Origin: Brachionus koreanus
Taxonomy: Eukaryota > Rotifera > Eurotatoria > Ploima > Brachionidae
NCBI GenBank assembly: GCA_016987375.1
Contig: PJRA01000263.1
Location: forward strand, 4,648,284 to 4,712,283
DNA length: 64,000 nucleotides
Direction of reading: 5' to 3'
Positions 12,646-24,308 of the stretch are shown here, in pieces (position 1 is the stretch's first letter; every line of letters starts with the position of its first letter). The position numbers and the translations under genes are program-made. The notes beneath the pieces are model-generated. The model was not told the DNA's origin. It did not search any database and saw only the letters and a program-made list of their open reading frames with translations.

Positions 12646-14764
12646 TTACAAAAGACCTTGTCTCTTTAAATCATCATAGGTTTTTTTGTTTAACACATTT
12701 CCATGTGAATCTTCATATTCCTCCTTAAAAATTCAATAAAGTTGTATTTTAAAATTTGAAATAAATTATTAAAATCATACTTGATTGTCGGGTATAAATC
12801 GATCAGTTTCTCTTGTTACTCTCAGTTTCTCCCATAATTGAACAGCGTCTTCAATCAGCGTAATATTAGCAAAATGTGCTGTATTCGGGATTCCAAGACA
12901 TCTCATACCATGTGCATGTCTCCATTCAGAAAAGTGTCTCTGAAAAGCTTTTGGGCCCCGATACTTGTGATTACCACATATTTCACAGTTATAATATAAG
13001 TTTAAACCGTGTAATTTGTATAGCCAATAGGGTATAGGCTAAAAATATATTTTAAACAAATTTTTTGAACAATACTAATTACTGATATACTTTTCCGTCC
13101 CATCCGAGTGGTAAATTCTTTGGATTGTAAATGATACCATCATCTTCTTCTTCTTCTTCGGACTCTTCGGCAACAATTTCAGCTTCTTCTTCTTGTTCTC
13201 GTTCTCCTGGAGTAAGAGCTTGTTTCCGCTGTACATTTTCAATAGTGGCATTTCTTTGAGGCCCCAAAATTTCTGCCATGCGATAAACTTTAGCTTCCAA
13301 TTCAGCTATATCTTTATGTTTATCATTCAACTCTTTGCTAGACGAAAAATTAACATTGAACTTAGAGAAACTCTTTAAAATTTTTCGTTTACCTTTTGGA
13401 ATTTTGTGACTTGGCAAATAATGAGGGGTCCAAGTCTTGTAATCTCTTTCCTTTAGTCTGAAACAAACGAATAGCTCTTTCTTGCAATGAACCCCCGCAT
13501 TTAAGACCAAGTGCCATCAAAGCAGACTTTAATCTATCTAAGCCCAAAGATGCCAATTCCTTAAATTGAAAAAAAATGAATTTATAAGAAAAAGAGTTGA
13601 TTTTTTTCAAATTCAACTTTTATTGAATAACTGTAAAAAATTACATAAAAGCTAATATTTATTAATCATTTTTCTTTTAAAATAATAAAAAAAAATTTTT
13701 TTGAGACTCAAAAAATAAATTACCTCCCAAGAAGAATAAGAAGATAAGTCCAAGTAAGCTCCTGTTTTTGTGAGAGCACCGGTAGTTTCTTTCTATTTAA
13801 AAATAAAATATTTTAAATTTTAGAATTTTTTTTTCTTCTTAATCTTAACTAACCGGCCATCCAGGAAATGTTCCTTCCAACCATCGAGTTTGAAATTCTA
13901 CTTTTGCTTGTTCTACTTCATTACTTACATCTAACAATGGTTTTACTCTTTGTAAATAATCAAACAAATAATTAAACAATGCTTGCAAATATCTAGTATA
14001 ATCTTGATTTTTTCTTTCGCGCGGCATCTTGAAAAGATGGTCATAAGTTGATAGATAAGCGATGTAGTTAATTTTCTATTTTATTAAAACTTTAAATTAG
14101 ACCTAATAAAAAAGAGTTATATTTAGAAATTTACATCAACTCCTTTTAAGTTAATATATTTTTGATATAGTTCATTCAAATCTAAATATTTTCCAAAGCC
14201 TTCCTCATCGGTAAAATTTACAAGAGCTTAAAAAAAGAAAATCTAGTTTAAGTCAAAATTTCTAAAGCATTTAAATACCTCCAGCATCATCGTCGTTTGA
14301 TTGAATGGACTTAATTAAGTTTTCATACTCAATTGACATTGGGACACTAATCTAAATAAATGGTAAGATACCTCAACAGAAATTTTATCTGACACTTACA
14401 TTGGCACTGTCGGACAAATTGCTTTTTTTATGATAAGTTATTATTGACTTAAGTCGAGAATTAAATTCACTGTATTCATTTGGACCACTTAAAAGTTGAA
14501 TTTCTTTTTTTCTCAAACCATCGTTATCCTCGTAAAAATTGATCAAATTAGAAGTACTTTCAATATATTTCTTTAAGAAATAAGTTAAATTTGTTCTTTT
14601 ATCTATTCTAATTAACTTACATCCCACAGAAGCTTGACTAAATGATCCGAGTTTATTTGTTCTTTGGTTGTTGGTTTTTTTCTTAAAAGCTCTTTTGTCT
14701 GAAGATCGATCAAACGTTCACGTTCCTCATGCAATCTTCTTTGATCCTCTAGAATAGTTTCCAT
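12646..14764 (-). CDS. SF3A3: Splicing factor 3A subunit 3 (SF3a60)
   Basis: Core component of the U2 snRNP SF3a complex, which helps bind U2 to the branch site. Ten frame-consistent exons: 14764-14621, 14570-14400, 14351-14279, 14226-14135, 14075-13854, 13792-13724, 13559-13393, 13337-13091, 13038-12781, 12723-12646. They give 506 residues, against 501 in human. The N-terminus [18 protein letters not shown], the FPGWP block, the SAP-like [20 protein letters not shown], the acidic stretch and [15 protein letters not shown] all match the family. The C-terminal matrin-type zinc finger is intact (NCEICGN, then [16 protein letters not shown]). Introns are 46-68 bp. AATAAA on the gene strand lies just past the stop (12598-12603). 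It lies between tRNA-Tyr copies 2 and 3. Confidence 0.97.
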
Positions 14765-14935
14765 GTTTAATACTGGTCAATTTGTGTTTCGCTATATTTT
14801 TCTTAATCAAACTAAACTATATATGTATTTTGAATATTTCAGAAAAATTGAAAAATTAATATTTAATTCAATACCATGCAAAATTAACCTTACAAATTAA
14901 GACAAAAATTATTTTTTCATTTTAATTTATTCGTA

Positions 14936-15024
14936 CCCGCGATAGCTCAGTTGGCAGAGCGGAGGACTGTAGAGTTAAATGCAAAGCGATCCTTAGGTCA
15001 GTGGTTCAAATCCGCTTCGCGGGA
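14936..15024 (+). tRNA. tRNA-Tyr (GTA) with intron, copy 3
   Basis: Same gene body and intron as copy 1, ending in C plus a T-run. It converges on copy 4 across a 192-bp spacer, forming the left arm of a palindromic pair. Confidence 0.96.
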
Positions 15025-15216
15025 CTTTTTTTTTAATTTAGTAATTTTTTTGGCAAAAAAAGAAACAAAAATGAAAAATTAAAAAAATCAACTTTTTTTT
15101 TTGTTTTTTTATGAAATTAAATTTTTTTCCAAAGTAAAAGAAACTTTCAATTGAAAAATTTTTTATGATAAAAAGGATAAATAGTTGAAATTAATTTAGA
15201 ATATAGAAAAAAAAAG

Positions 15217-15305
15217 TCCCGCGAAGCGGATTTGAACCACTGACCTAAGGATCGCTTTGCATTTAACTCTACAGTCCTCCGCTCTGCCAACTGAGCTATC
15301 GCGGG
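15217..15305 (-). tRNA. tRNA-Tyr (GTA) with intron, copy 4
   Basis: Minus-strand copy identical in body and intron to copy 1. Transcribed toward copy 3, with the T-run terminator in the shared spacer. Confidence 0.96.
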
Positions 15306-15759
15306 ATTAAATTTGTTTCAATTTAAAATCTTTTTTGTTTTAAATAAAATTGATGAAATTATTATTATTTACCATTTTTTTTTATGTCTTTTTGTTAGCA
15401 GAGACACGGTTTAGTGGTCATATTAGTCAATCTATTCTCAGATACACTACATACAATGGTAATTGAAAAACTTGTGTTGGTGGAGGTGTCTGTATTTATT
15501 GTAAAGATAGTTTAACATTTTTTAATATAAATATTTATCATTTATCAGATCTTAAATTCACTTAACAAGTATAATGTTCAATCAGAATTATTAAAGAGAA
15601 CATTTTAGTTTACTTTATCTATAGACAGCGAAGTCCTTTGTATCTATAAACGATCACAAGGTTCTTTCATCTAGTTTATTAAGAGTTGGTGAACTTTTGA
15701 CCCATGATACTCCAATCATTAAACTCAGCTTTGAAGCTATTTAGATTCTTTGCATTAGC

Positions 15760-16380
15760 TACATCCCCCGGAGTTTATTCCATCCGTTTACGACTCTATT
15801 TGAAAAATAGTTAAATCTCGGAATACAGTTCTTTTGTTCTCTTGTTAGACAATAGCTATTTCTCCTCAATTCATATCCTAGGCTACAAAGTTTTGTGTTA
15901 AGACTGTAATAGATTTCTTTATTGAATTTAATTTGTTCATAATTGTTTACCAGTTTGTACATCTGAATTAGATCACCTCTTAATCGTCTGTACTCAAGTT
16001 AGTAAAATCTAACCTTAACATATGTTTTTTATAATCCAAGTCATGCAGTTCTGGAATCAACTTTTTTGTTTTTCGTTGAACTCTCTCAAACTCATTAATG
16101 TCTTTTTCTTAAAAAGGACACCAAGCACTGACATCAACAGTACAATAATTTGATAGCCTGGCCACAAGGATACTTAAATGTTTTCTTAATTAAATCCAAC
16201 ATTCATTCATATCATTTTAAATAACTTTGTTTCCCCTTTCAGCATTTAACTCAATAAAGTTTTTCGAATCAATCTTGTTATCAAACTCTGGACTTTTATT
16301 GCTAATATGAACAATTTTACATTTTTCTACGTTTTACTGAGTCGACCACTATCTTGACCTTTATTAAGTTATGTATGGTT
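15760..16380 (-). pseudogene. LINE (Jockey/CR1/L2-like) reverse transcriptase fossil
   Basis: Minus-strand fragments of the C-terminal half of a non-LTR retrotransposon ORF2. KCKIVHISNKSPEF near 16320-16270 is the usual post-RT block; FERVQRKTKKLIPEL near 16100-16050 is the RVQRRATK motif. Then RRLRGDLIQMYKLVNN and RFNYFSNRVVNGWNKL near 15780-15990 form the typical C-terminal end. The pieces lie in different frames with stops and an apparent deletion, so it is dead. The stretch from about 15400 to 15760 may be its 3' end. Confidence 0.8.
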
Positions 16381-16815
16381 TTGGACAATATTCAACATAT
16401 CTTTTATATAAATAATAAAGAGAACCGAAAACCACTGAAAAAAAACAAACTTTATTTTTGACTTAGTTCTTTAAAAATCTTCTTTTTTCCATTTTTCGAT
16501 CTTCTTTTTTTAACTTAAAAAAATATTAAAATTTAATGAAAATAAATATGCTTTAATCTGAAATTTATTAAACTTTTTTCTCTGCTTCAATTGAAAATAA
16601 TTTTTACAGATTATTTTGATCCTTGATTAGACTTTCATTATTAATTATCAATATATTTTGAAGTTTTTTTAACAAAAACGATTTTTCAAAATTCGATTAT
16701 TATCATAGCTTTTGAAATAAATCGAAGTGATTCATCAAAGCTAGACATAAAAAAATTATATATTGAATTTAAGTGTTTATTTCAAAATAGGTTTAATAAA
16801 AAATTTTTAAAAAAA

Positions 16816-19360
16816 TTAATCTTTTTTTTCGATATTATATTTAGAAATATGAAAAAAATCATTTTTGATTATATAATCAATAATCAAACGGTCGTTAATT
16901 TCGCATTTTGCCTCGTTTGTTTGGTGTTCATCACAATAAAAAAGCTTAATTCCAGCAACAACATTAGAACAATTATTCTTTTCTACTAAACTTGCCTGAT
17001 ACGGAGAATAAAATTTAGAATCAGACATTATTAACTCATACCAATACAACAATCCATTTAAATAGCCTGTTTGGTTTATCGAAACTTCAAAATCTTGAGC
17101 ATTCAAATTCATGTTTAAATTTTCAACATTGCCATTCAATTCAATATTTGCCAATTCAATTACATTTGATAGCTGTTTATAATCACAAATATTTTCATTT
17201 GGATTTAAGCAATATTGATGTTCGATATTATAATCTAAAAGAATGCTCTTCAAATCAGGCTCAACTTCGTTTATTTTATTAAGACACAAATTTTTATTTG
17301 TCACAAGTTCACTTTCAACCTGAAAATTTTTGCTTTCAATACACATGGCTTTTAGTTTTATGCCTGATGGAAAAATTTGAAAATCTGAAAAATAAATAAA
17401 GTTAAATAAAAATAAAATAAGTTTTTCTTATTTTTTTTTAAAATGAAATTTTACTTTTTTTCAGATTGTGCTCTTGAATTATCAAAAGATCAGTGGTAAA
17501 ATTTTTTCTAAGAATTCCAAATTTAAAATCAATCGGCTCGCAAATTAAATAATCTATTTCAAAAGTTATTTTTGTATCCAAAACATCTTGAATGAAATTT
17601 AGTCGAATTCCATTTTGTAAAAAAAATTTTTCAATCATTTTAATAAAATAACTGTCTGCATTTGATTTATTGATAAACAAATCAACTTCTAAATCGACAT
17701 TTTTTTCTTTTAGCTTTCTTTTGTATTCAAATACTATTTTAAAAAATAGAATGCTAAATTGATTGAGTAAATAGCCTATTTTCATTTTTGACTTGTTTTC
17801 TACTTGATTTAACACTTTTTCAAACCATTCAATGTAAAAATTTTGATAAAAATTGTTATTTAACAAGGCTATATCAATTCGACCAAGTTCTAATTGAATT
17901 TCATCTTTTTTCTCACAAGATCTTTTATTTATTTTGTCGAAAATTAGAAAACAATCATGCCGAAATTTTATATCAATATCAAGAAGTTGTCCCTCGTATA
18001 CTTTACCATCTTGAGAGATGTTAAAAATTGCTTGATGCCAACATAATGAATTTTGGCTATTCTTGGACTTAAATCGATTCCTAATCGGTGAATTAGTGAT
18101 TGTTATATCTTCGTCAATATTCAAGTCAAACCACATGGCATAAGCATCGACAATACCATCTTGTACAACTTTGAGTCGCTTCTTAATCATACCCATATCC
18201 TTCTGACAGTATTTTCTGTCTAAGAACTTTCTGTCTTCAAAGCTAAAAGCCAATTCGGTTATTTCTAAAGGATTAGTTAAATATTCAAAATGAATTTTGT
18301 TCAAATCTTCGGAAGAATATGGTTCAAAATTGATCTCTGATTCAGTTTCATTAAAGCTTTCAAAATTGTAGCAATTGTCAAGACAATGAGCGCTTATATT
18401 TACCGAATCAGTTTTAAAAAAAAATCTATTTGATTTTCGTAAATATTTCGATTGAATGGCACATATGAAAACTTTTGATGAATTAGGTACCATTTTAGAA
18501 TTTTGTGAATTGGTAAAACTTGAGAATTCTTCAGTCTCTTCCAAAAGTTTGTTTGGACCCAATGCATGATAAAATGAAGAAATGCATCCTTCACCAAGAA
18601 GTCCATCATCGAATATTTCTGTTATAATTAAATCAATCTTATTTCCATTTAAATCTTCAGCCATTTTAATATCATTTGAGTGTTTTTTTAGAAATTTTAT
18701 ATTTATTTTTTGCAAATTTTTGCTTATTGATTTTAAAAAAATTTCAGATATTTTAAAAAAAATCTCATTTTGTTCACAAACAAACAAATTAATGTTATTC
18801 AAACCAAAGTTCACAGCATTTGAAATGCACATAGCACTCAATAGACCAGTTCCGGAGCCAATATCAAGCATATTAATCGTTTTGTGCGGGTATTCTTTCC
18901 TTATTTTGGACAATTTCTTGTAAATAGCTGTCGAATAGGCAAGATTTCTAACGCGGTCATTTATCATGCGATAATGCCACCTCTCAATAGTGTTACTGAT
19001 CAAATTTTCGTAAGATTCAATTGAAATGAGGTTTTTTCGTTTAGATAAATTAATGGAAATTCTATAGAACTCTATTGCATTTAGGAAAAAATCTACTTGA
19101 TAAAAAACATCTCCGATATATTGATAAATTTCATCAATTCTAAGCTTTTCAGTCTTTTTCGGGTCTAAGGACTTGCGAAATTCTTGAAATATGTCGATTA
19201 GCTCAAAGAATTTATCCCAATCGTTCGAAGTAGAATAAGTATCGATCAAATTTTTAAATGAAATTGTCAAATTTTCGCCGATTAAATTCCAATCAGCATT
19301 TTGGTCCGAGGTTTTTCTAGCTTCTTTTAAATTTTTTAAAAAATTGCGCTCAACTTCCAT
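16816..19360 (-). CDS. PRMT9: Protein arginine N-methyltransferase 9-like
   Basis: Transfers methyl groups from S-adenosylmethionine to arginine; PRMT9 in other animals modifies splicing proteins such as SF3B2. Two exons, 19360-17455 and 17384-16816, joined phase 1 across a 70-bp intron, give 824 residues (human 845). Residues about 30-125 resemble the TPR-like N-terminal region. RWHYRMINDRVRN (near 127-139) and LDIGSGTGLLSAMC (165-178) are the PRMT entry helix and SAM-binding motif I; ITEIFDDGLLGEG is the double-E loop carrying the catalytic glutamates. A second, degenerate methyltransferase-like half follows, ending with the family-typical GYLNGLLYWYELIM block, as expected for the tandem architecture of PRMT7/PRMT9. 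The ATG at 17346 is internal, not a separate gene start. Confidence 0.92.
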
Positions 19361-19693
19361 TTTCTGCCAACAAAAACTTACAATTTTTAATAAAATTTTT
19401 TAATTCTAATTTTTCAAATTATTACTTCGAATAAATTGAATGAATAAATTTAATTTTAAAGAAAAACAAACAGAAAAATTATATAATAATATTAATTTAT
19501 TTTAAAAAAAAAAATTTAAAAATAAAAGAAATATTACAGTTTTATTTAGAAAAATAATTTTTTTTGTTTAAATATTATTTGAAAATAAAAAAAAAACTTC
19601 TTCTTTAAATATCTTGAGACGCAATAGTGAAAATTCACAATAATTAAATGATCTTTGCTTAGGAAAAATGTCATTATGATTCGAACAAGTTAT
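19361..19693. other. Spacer between PRMT9 and LAMP
   Basis: 333 bp of AT-rich DNA holding the PRMT9 5' side and the LAMP 3' side. No further feature seen. Confidence 0.5.
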
Positions 19694-20622
19694 TTAAACT
19701 TGTTGATATGTTGGACGGTATCTTCGACGACCTACTACATAAGCAACCAGAACCAAAGCAACTAGAACTATCAGAACAATGCCAATAACAATTGGAACAA
19801 GTTTGTTTGATCCCACAATATCAGCAACGCATTCAACAGCTAAAAAATTAAAAATAAATGTCAATTTTTCTTAATTATTTTCTAAATACCTGTGTCAAAC
19901 CCTTCGGTTTTTGTATCAGCCTTGATTAAAGCTTGACCTTGATAATTTCTAAATTCAATGGTAACATTTTTGTTCAATTCAATTTTGGAAAGCGAATAGC
20001 ATTTGAAGGATTTTCCAATCAACACTTCGAATTCAGACAGTTCTTTGTTCTCAGCTTGTTTTGGTCCCAGATTTGTAGCATTTGGGAACAATTCTTCAGT
20101 TATATTATAAGTTAATTTGACATTAGTTAGTGCGTATTCTGATTTGTCCAAGCTGTATGTCATTTCAAGTGTCCATTCATCTCTAAACTTAATTTTTAGA
20201 GTACTATTTTGTTCATTGCAGCTTCCACTGTATTCTTTAATTTTTGTCATATTGACAACTGAACTAGCAGTTACATTCTTAAAAAAAAATTTTACTTTTG
20301 CTAAAATAATATGATTTGAGTTACTTCAGGGACTGTATATTTAATTTGAAATGCGGCTGAAAATCTGGCTATTAGACAGGATTTATTGGTTCCTGTATGA
20401 TTCACATTAAACTCAAATATATCATTTTCAAGAGATTCAAGTTGTTTTTGGTTTTTTGTCTCTTTAATTACAGCATCAGCCTAACGGACAGAAAATATTA
20501 AATTTGAAAATTTGAATCTTAGAGATAATTAAACTTACGCTTATGAATGAGATAAGCAGAATAAAAAAGAGACATGTGCCGCCATGTGTTTCTAAATTTA
20601 ACATTCTTGATTTTATTTGCAT
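19694..20622 (-). CDS. LAMP-family lysosomal membrane glycoprotein
   Basis: Type I membrane protein of lysosomes/late endosomes. Four exons, 20622-20539, 20480-20325, 20277-19890 and 19839-19694, give 257 residues. Exon 1 encodes a signal peptide (core CLFFILLISFIS). A single lumenal LAMP domain follows, with CLIARFSAAFQIKY and later FKCYSLSKIEL and several N-x-S/T sites. The last exon encodes the membrane segment IVIGIVLIVLVALVLVAYVV, then RRRYRPTYQQV and the stop. The tail YQQV is a tyrosine sorting motif (Y-x-x-hydrophobic) at the extreme C-terminus, as in LAMP1/2. LAMP1/2 carry two lumenal domains while this has one, so it is closer in layout to CD68/LAMP5-type members; I leave the symbol open. 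Confidence 0.9.
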
Positions 20623-21047
20623 CCAATTCTAAAATTTAAATAGTAAACAGCTTTTAGATATCCTAATTTAAGAAAATCCTAAAATAGATTAAAATAACTT
20701 ATGAATATTTTATTTTCATAAAAAGGAAAGAAAAATTCTAAAAATGGAAAATTAAAATTTACAGCAGAATTATTTCAATCTAAAGTATAAGTTGATTGAT
20801 TACGTTTATTAGGGACTATGAGTTCGTTTAAATCTCAATAATTTATTTGAAGTAAAATATAACATTTTTCTGATGCATATACACACATTCAAAGCTTATT
20901 TATTTAAAGCTATTTATATTATTTCTTATTAAGTGCATTTGTGCACTTTTAGTCTGCATCTTAATTTTCAAAAATATCTTGGCTTAGCTGAAATAATTTA
21001 TGTTCTAAAGATGATTCAAATTTTTATTTATGGATTAAAAATTCACA
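20623..21047. other. Intergenic, nothing recognised
   Basis: AT-rich spacer between the LAMP start codon and tRNA-Tyr copy 5. The short ORF at 20933-21157 runs through the tRNA and is spurious. Confidence 0.5.
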
Positions 21048-21136
21048 CCCGCGATAGCTCAGTTGGCAGAGCGGAGGACTGTAGAGTTAAATGCAAAGCG
21101 ATCCTTAGGTCAGTGGTTCAAATCCGCTTCGCGGGA
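21048..21136 (+). tRNA. tRNA-Tyr (GTA) with intron, copy 5
   Basis: Identical body and intron to copy 1, followed by C and a T-run. Converges on copy 6. Confidence 0.96.
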
Positions 21137-21328
21137 CTTTTTTTTTCTATATTCTAAATTAATTTCAACTATTTATCCTTTTTATCATAAAAAATTTTTC
21201 AATTGAAAGTTTCTTTTACTTTGGAAAAAAATTTAATTTCATAAAAAAACAAAAAAAAAAGTTGATTTTTTTAATTTTTCATTTTTGTTTCTTTTTTTGC
21301 CAAAAAAATTACTAAATTAAAAAAAAAG

Positions 21329-21417
21329 TCCCGCGAAGCGGATTTGAACCACTGACCTAAGGATCGCTTTGCATTTAACTCTACAGTCCTCCGCTCTGCC
21401 AACTGAGCTATCGCGGG
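21329..21417 (-). tRNA. tRNA-Tyr (GTA) with intron, copy 6
   Basis: Minus-strand copy identical in body and intron to copy 1. It converges on copy 5 across a 192-bp spacer that is the reverse complement of the spacer between copies 3 and 4. Confidence 0.96.
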
Positions 21418-22280
21418 CTTGTTATTTCTTCACATAAAATTATTTAAAATTTTTAATTAAATCAAATTCTAATTAACCACTTTTTTTTAATCAGTTTTTG
21501 ATCTGAAATAAAATTTTTCATAATTAAGCATTTTATAGATGCAATAATTCTAATTATTTAATAGGTTATTTTTTTTATTCACTTTATTTCTCAATAGGTT
21601 CATTTAACATCAGAACATCAAAGCAAAGGCCAAATATTAATGGAATTAATTAAAAGTTGTTTAAAATTTGCAAGTATTTTTCAGCATAATAAATTGGTAG
21701 CATGGTAGAAATATGGATTTACATTTAGACCTTGGTAGTTTTCATTATGCATAATGGCTGAAATTTAAAATTTCTCTAAGAAAAAATTATTTTCAAAATT
21801 TAGACTTTAAATGAAAAGATGAATAAAATCATGCATTAAACTTTTTTTAAATATTAAGAAGAAAAATTTATAATTCTCAAAAATACCTTATTTGATGTTT
21901 GGAAAGGCTTTCTTGACAAACTAAAAAATCATAATTAAATTAGTTAATTTACCCTTGATTATTCAATATCATAAAGAATAAATATAAAAACTAAATACAA
22001 AATTTAATTCAGAAAATAGATATATATATATATATATATCATAGAAAATAAAAATATAAAAATTCATTATAGCTTATTTTAAAATTTTTTGTAAGTTTAT
22101 TCAAAAATTAAACTCAGTGATATAAAACCGTTACTCTTCTCTAGAAAATCAAAAAAGGTAAATTATTTATGAAATTAAAAAATTTATTTAGCTTTTAGAA
22201 TTAATGAATTGTACATAAATAAAGTTTTAACTTTTTTCTTTCTTTTGCATATTTATATTTTTGTACTCAATCTTTACGTA
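21418..22280. other. Intergenic with a (TA)n microsatellite
   Basis: AT-rich spacer; the only structure is a (TA)10 run at 22020-22039. Confidence 0.5.
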
Positions 22281-22670
22281 ACAATTGGGTTTAAACGAAG
22301 GCGTAAGCCATGGTTTAAAATCTCAATGTTAAATGCTGATGGTTTGAGAGTTGAGTTAGCTGAGACTACTACTGAGCGCGATCTTGGTGTAATGGTGAAC
22401 AACAAACTCAAATGGAATGATTTAATTGACAACTGCGTTAAAAAAGCTAACAACATGCTTGGTATGCTCAAGAAAACGTTGCTGTATTGGTATGGTCAAT
22501 CGTTTTTGCAGCTTTATAAAACATATTTTAGACCGTATTTAGAATACTGTGCACCTGCCTGGAATCCTTATCAAAAGAAGGATATACTTAAACTTGAACA
22601 AGTACAAAGAAGAGCAACGAAAATTGTTTCACAAATAAGAAGTTTGAACTATGAGTCAAGATTAGCTTAA
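22281..22670 (+). pseudogene. LINE reverse transcriptase C-terminal fragment
   Basis: About 130 codons remain open and read as the post-catalytic part of a Jockey/CR1/L2-type ORF2: RDLGVMVNNKLKW, YKTYFRPYLEYCAPAWNPY and LEQVQRRATKIV in the family order. No catalytic YxDD box is present, and the frame ends in a stop right after the RVQRRATK block where the family normally continues. It is a truncated insertion, younger-looking than the copies at 15760 and 25566 because its frame is still open. Confidence 0.85.
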
Positions 22671-23495
22671 TTATCTTAAATTAGGTCTACAGTCACATCA
22701 TATTATTCTAACAAAAAGATATTTCCAATTTTCAATTTAAATTCAACCAATATTCCTTTAATAATAATAAATATTTCAATATTTTGAAATTCTGGTAAAT
22801 ATGAGTCTTTTAACCAAGTCGATTTTGTAATTAATTCAAAGTTGTTTTAAAGTCTAAATGAATAAATAGAAAATCCAAAGGTATTGAACAATATTCATAA
22901 AATTAAGTAATTAATTAAACTCGGTTTAAAATAACAAAAATAAAGTCTTTTAACTTGACATGAAATTTTTTTTATTACTCTTATTTATAAAATTAAACTT
23001 AATTTTATATAAATTAACAAGGCAAGCTAGTTTTTTTTTCATTTGACTTTTTTATTTTAAACAAAAGAATATTTTTTTTTAATTAAAATTTAATTTTGTA
23101 TCGATTTTTAAAGAATAAAATTTTTAGACTTTACGAAATAAAATTTTAACTTCTGACTTAGAGATTTGGCTTGAGATAAATAAATTTGATTCCTTGAGCA
23201 ACTTTGAATTAATTTACCAATAAACTCATTTGCTAATGAAACTATTCTTTCAATCATTTAAAATATTTTGAAAGCTTCACATCAATTGAATGCAAATTCA
23301 CTTTGAATTGATTAAATTAGTTAGAGTTTTTAAGAAATATTTCAAAAATCAAACCTTTATTTTTAAATATATCTATTTATTTGAAAAAAAAAAAAAACAT
23401 AAAAAATTGTTTAAATGAGAATATTTAACAAATATTTATTCTTAAAATTCGTTGCGGTTGTTTAAAAAAATAATATTAAATTAAAAAATAAATTT
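22671..23495. other. Intergenic, nothing recognised
   Basis: AT-rich; may include the decayed 3' end of the preceding LINE fragment. Confidence 0.45.
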
Positions 23496-24258
23496 TTAAC
23501 CAAAAGAATCAAAATTATCTTTGTTTAAACTGTTTTCATTCAATTTTGATTTGGTTTCTTCTGTTTCTTGGATATATGTTTTCTTTTCAAAATCAAAATT
23601 ATTGCTTTCTTTTAAAAGCTCAGTTAATTTTTTCAAATCATTTCTGTTTTGAAAAATTTTATTGAAAAATTCAAATAAATTATCAACAAAATCATCAGTT
23701 AAATTAGTATTTTCTTTTTCGCAATGGTTTACATCATTAGCATTTCGATTTAAAAAATTGATAATTATATTCACAAAATAAAATGGAATTTTCAGCTTAA
23801 TAGAAACCAAGGCTTTTGGGATAGCTTGTATATATTTGTGTCTTTCATCGTTGATATCAAGCTCTTCGGATGATTTATCAACAATTTTGAAAATTTTATC
23901 TTTTTCTGCTTTTATTGAATCAATTTTTGAGATCAGATCACTTTTTTCGATTAAATTAGGAGATAATTCCGCATCGTTTTGATTAAAACCAAAAATATCA
24001 TTGAATAAAATATTTTTACTTATGTTGTATTTTTCTTCTACAGCTTCTATTTCAAAAAGATTGCATTGTACTAGTGTAATAGCTTTAAGGCGATTTTTTA
24101 TTTTGATCAATAATTCCTCGTCATTTATCTCTTGATTCTTAATATTCGCTAAATTTGAGGAATTTTTGTCTTGAAGAGGGTTGTTTTCTATTAATGACGA
24201 TGTTGAAAGTTCCGAGTCAGTACTTTTGGAAAATTCATCACTAATTTTAGAATCATCT
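23496..24258 (-). CDS. Unrecognised acidic/lysine-rich exon (no ATG)
   Basis: About 254 open codons ending in a stop at 23496. The longer open frame to 24308 starts only at a TTG, and there is no in-frame ATG, so this is probably a terminal exon entered at the acceptor CTTGCAG just above 24258. The protein is Glu/Asp/Lys/Asn-rich and predicted helical, with a hydrophobic patch IPFYFVNIIINFLNRN near its middle. I recognise no domain. Upstream exons on the minus strand beyond 24300 were sought and not found. It lies between two LINE fossils. Either the last exon of an unrecognised gene or a decayed one; coding is supported only by length and mixed composition. Confidence 0.4.
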
Positions 24259-24308
24259 GCAAGTATTTTAATCTTATTAAAAAACAATATTAGAGACTTG
24301 ATATTCAA

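Larger units (their letters stand above)
14936..15305. repeat. Convergent tRNA-Tyr palindrome, unit A
   Basis: Two tRNA-Tyr genes in inverted orientation around a 192-bp AT-rich spacer. The whole unit recurs at 21048-21417 as its reverse complement, spacer included, with almost no differences by eye. The 89-bp arms alone would form a long hairpin. Confidence 0.9.
21048..21417. repeat. Convergent tRNA-Tyr palindrome, unit B (inverted copy of unit A)
   Basis: Same size (370 bp) as 14936-15305, and its spacer matches the reverse complement of that unit's spacer. Homology stops at the tRNA ends: the DNA outside differs between the two units. The two units thus lie in inverted orientation around LINE fossil, PRMT9 and LAMP. 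Confidence 0.88.

Noticed and set aside
17346..17346. ATG at 17346 as the start of a separate gene
   Set aside because: The frame continues upstream through a phase-compatible splice to the PRMT9 first exon, so it is an internal methionine.
20933..21157. 74-codon plus-strand ORF
   Set aside because: Runs through tRNA-Tyr copy 5; part of its peptide is just the translated tRNA gene.
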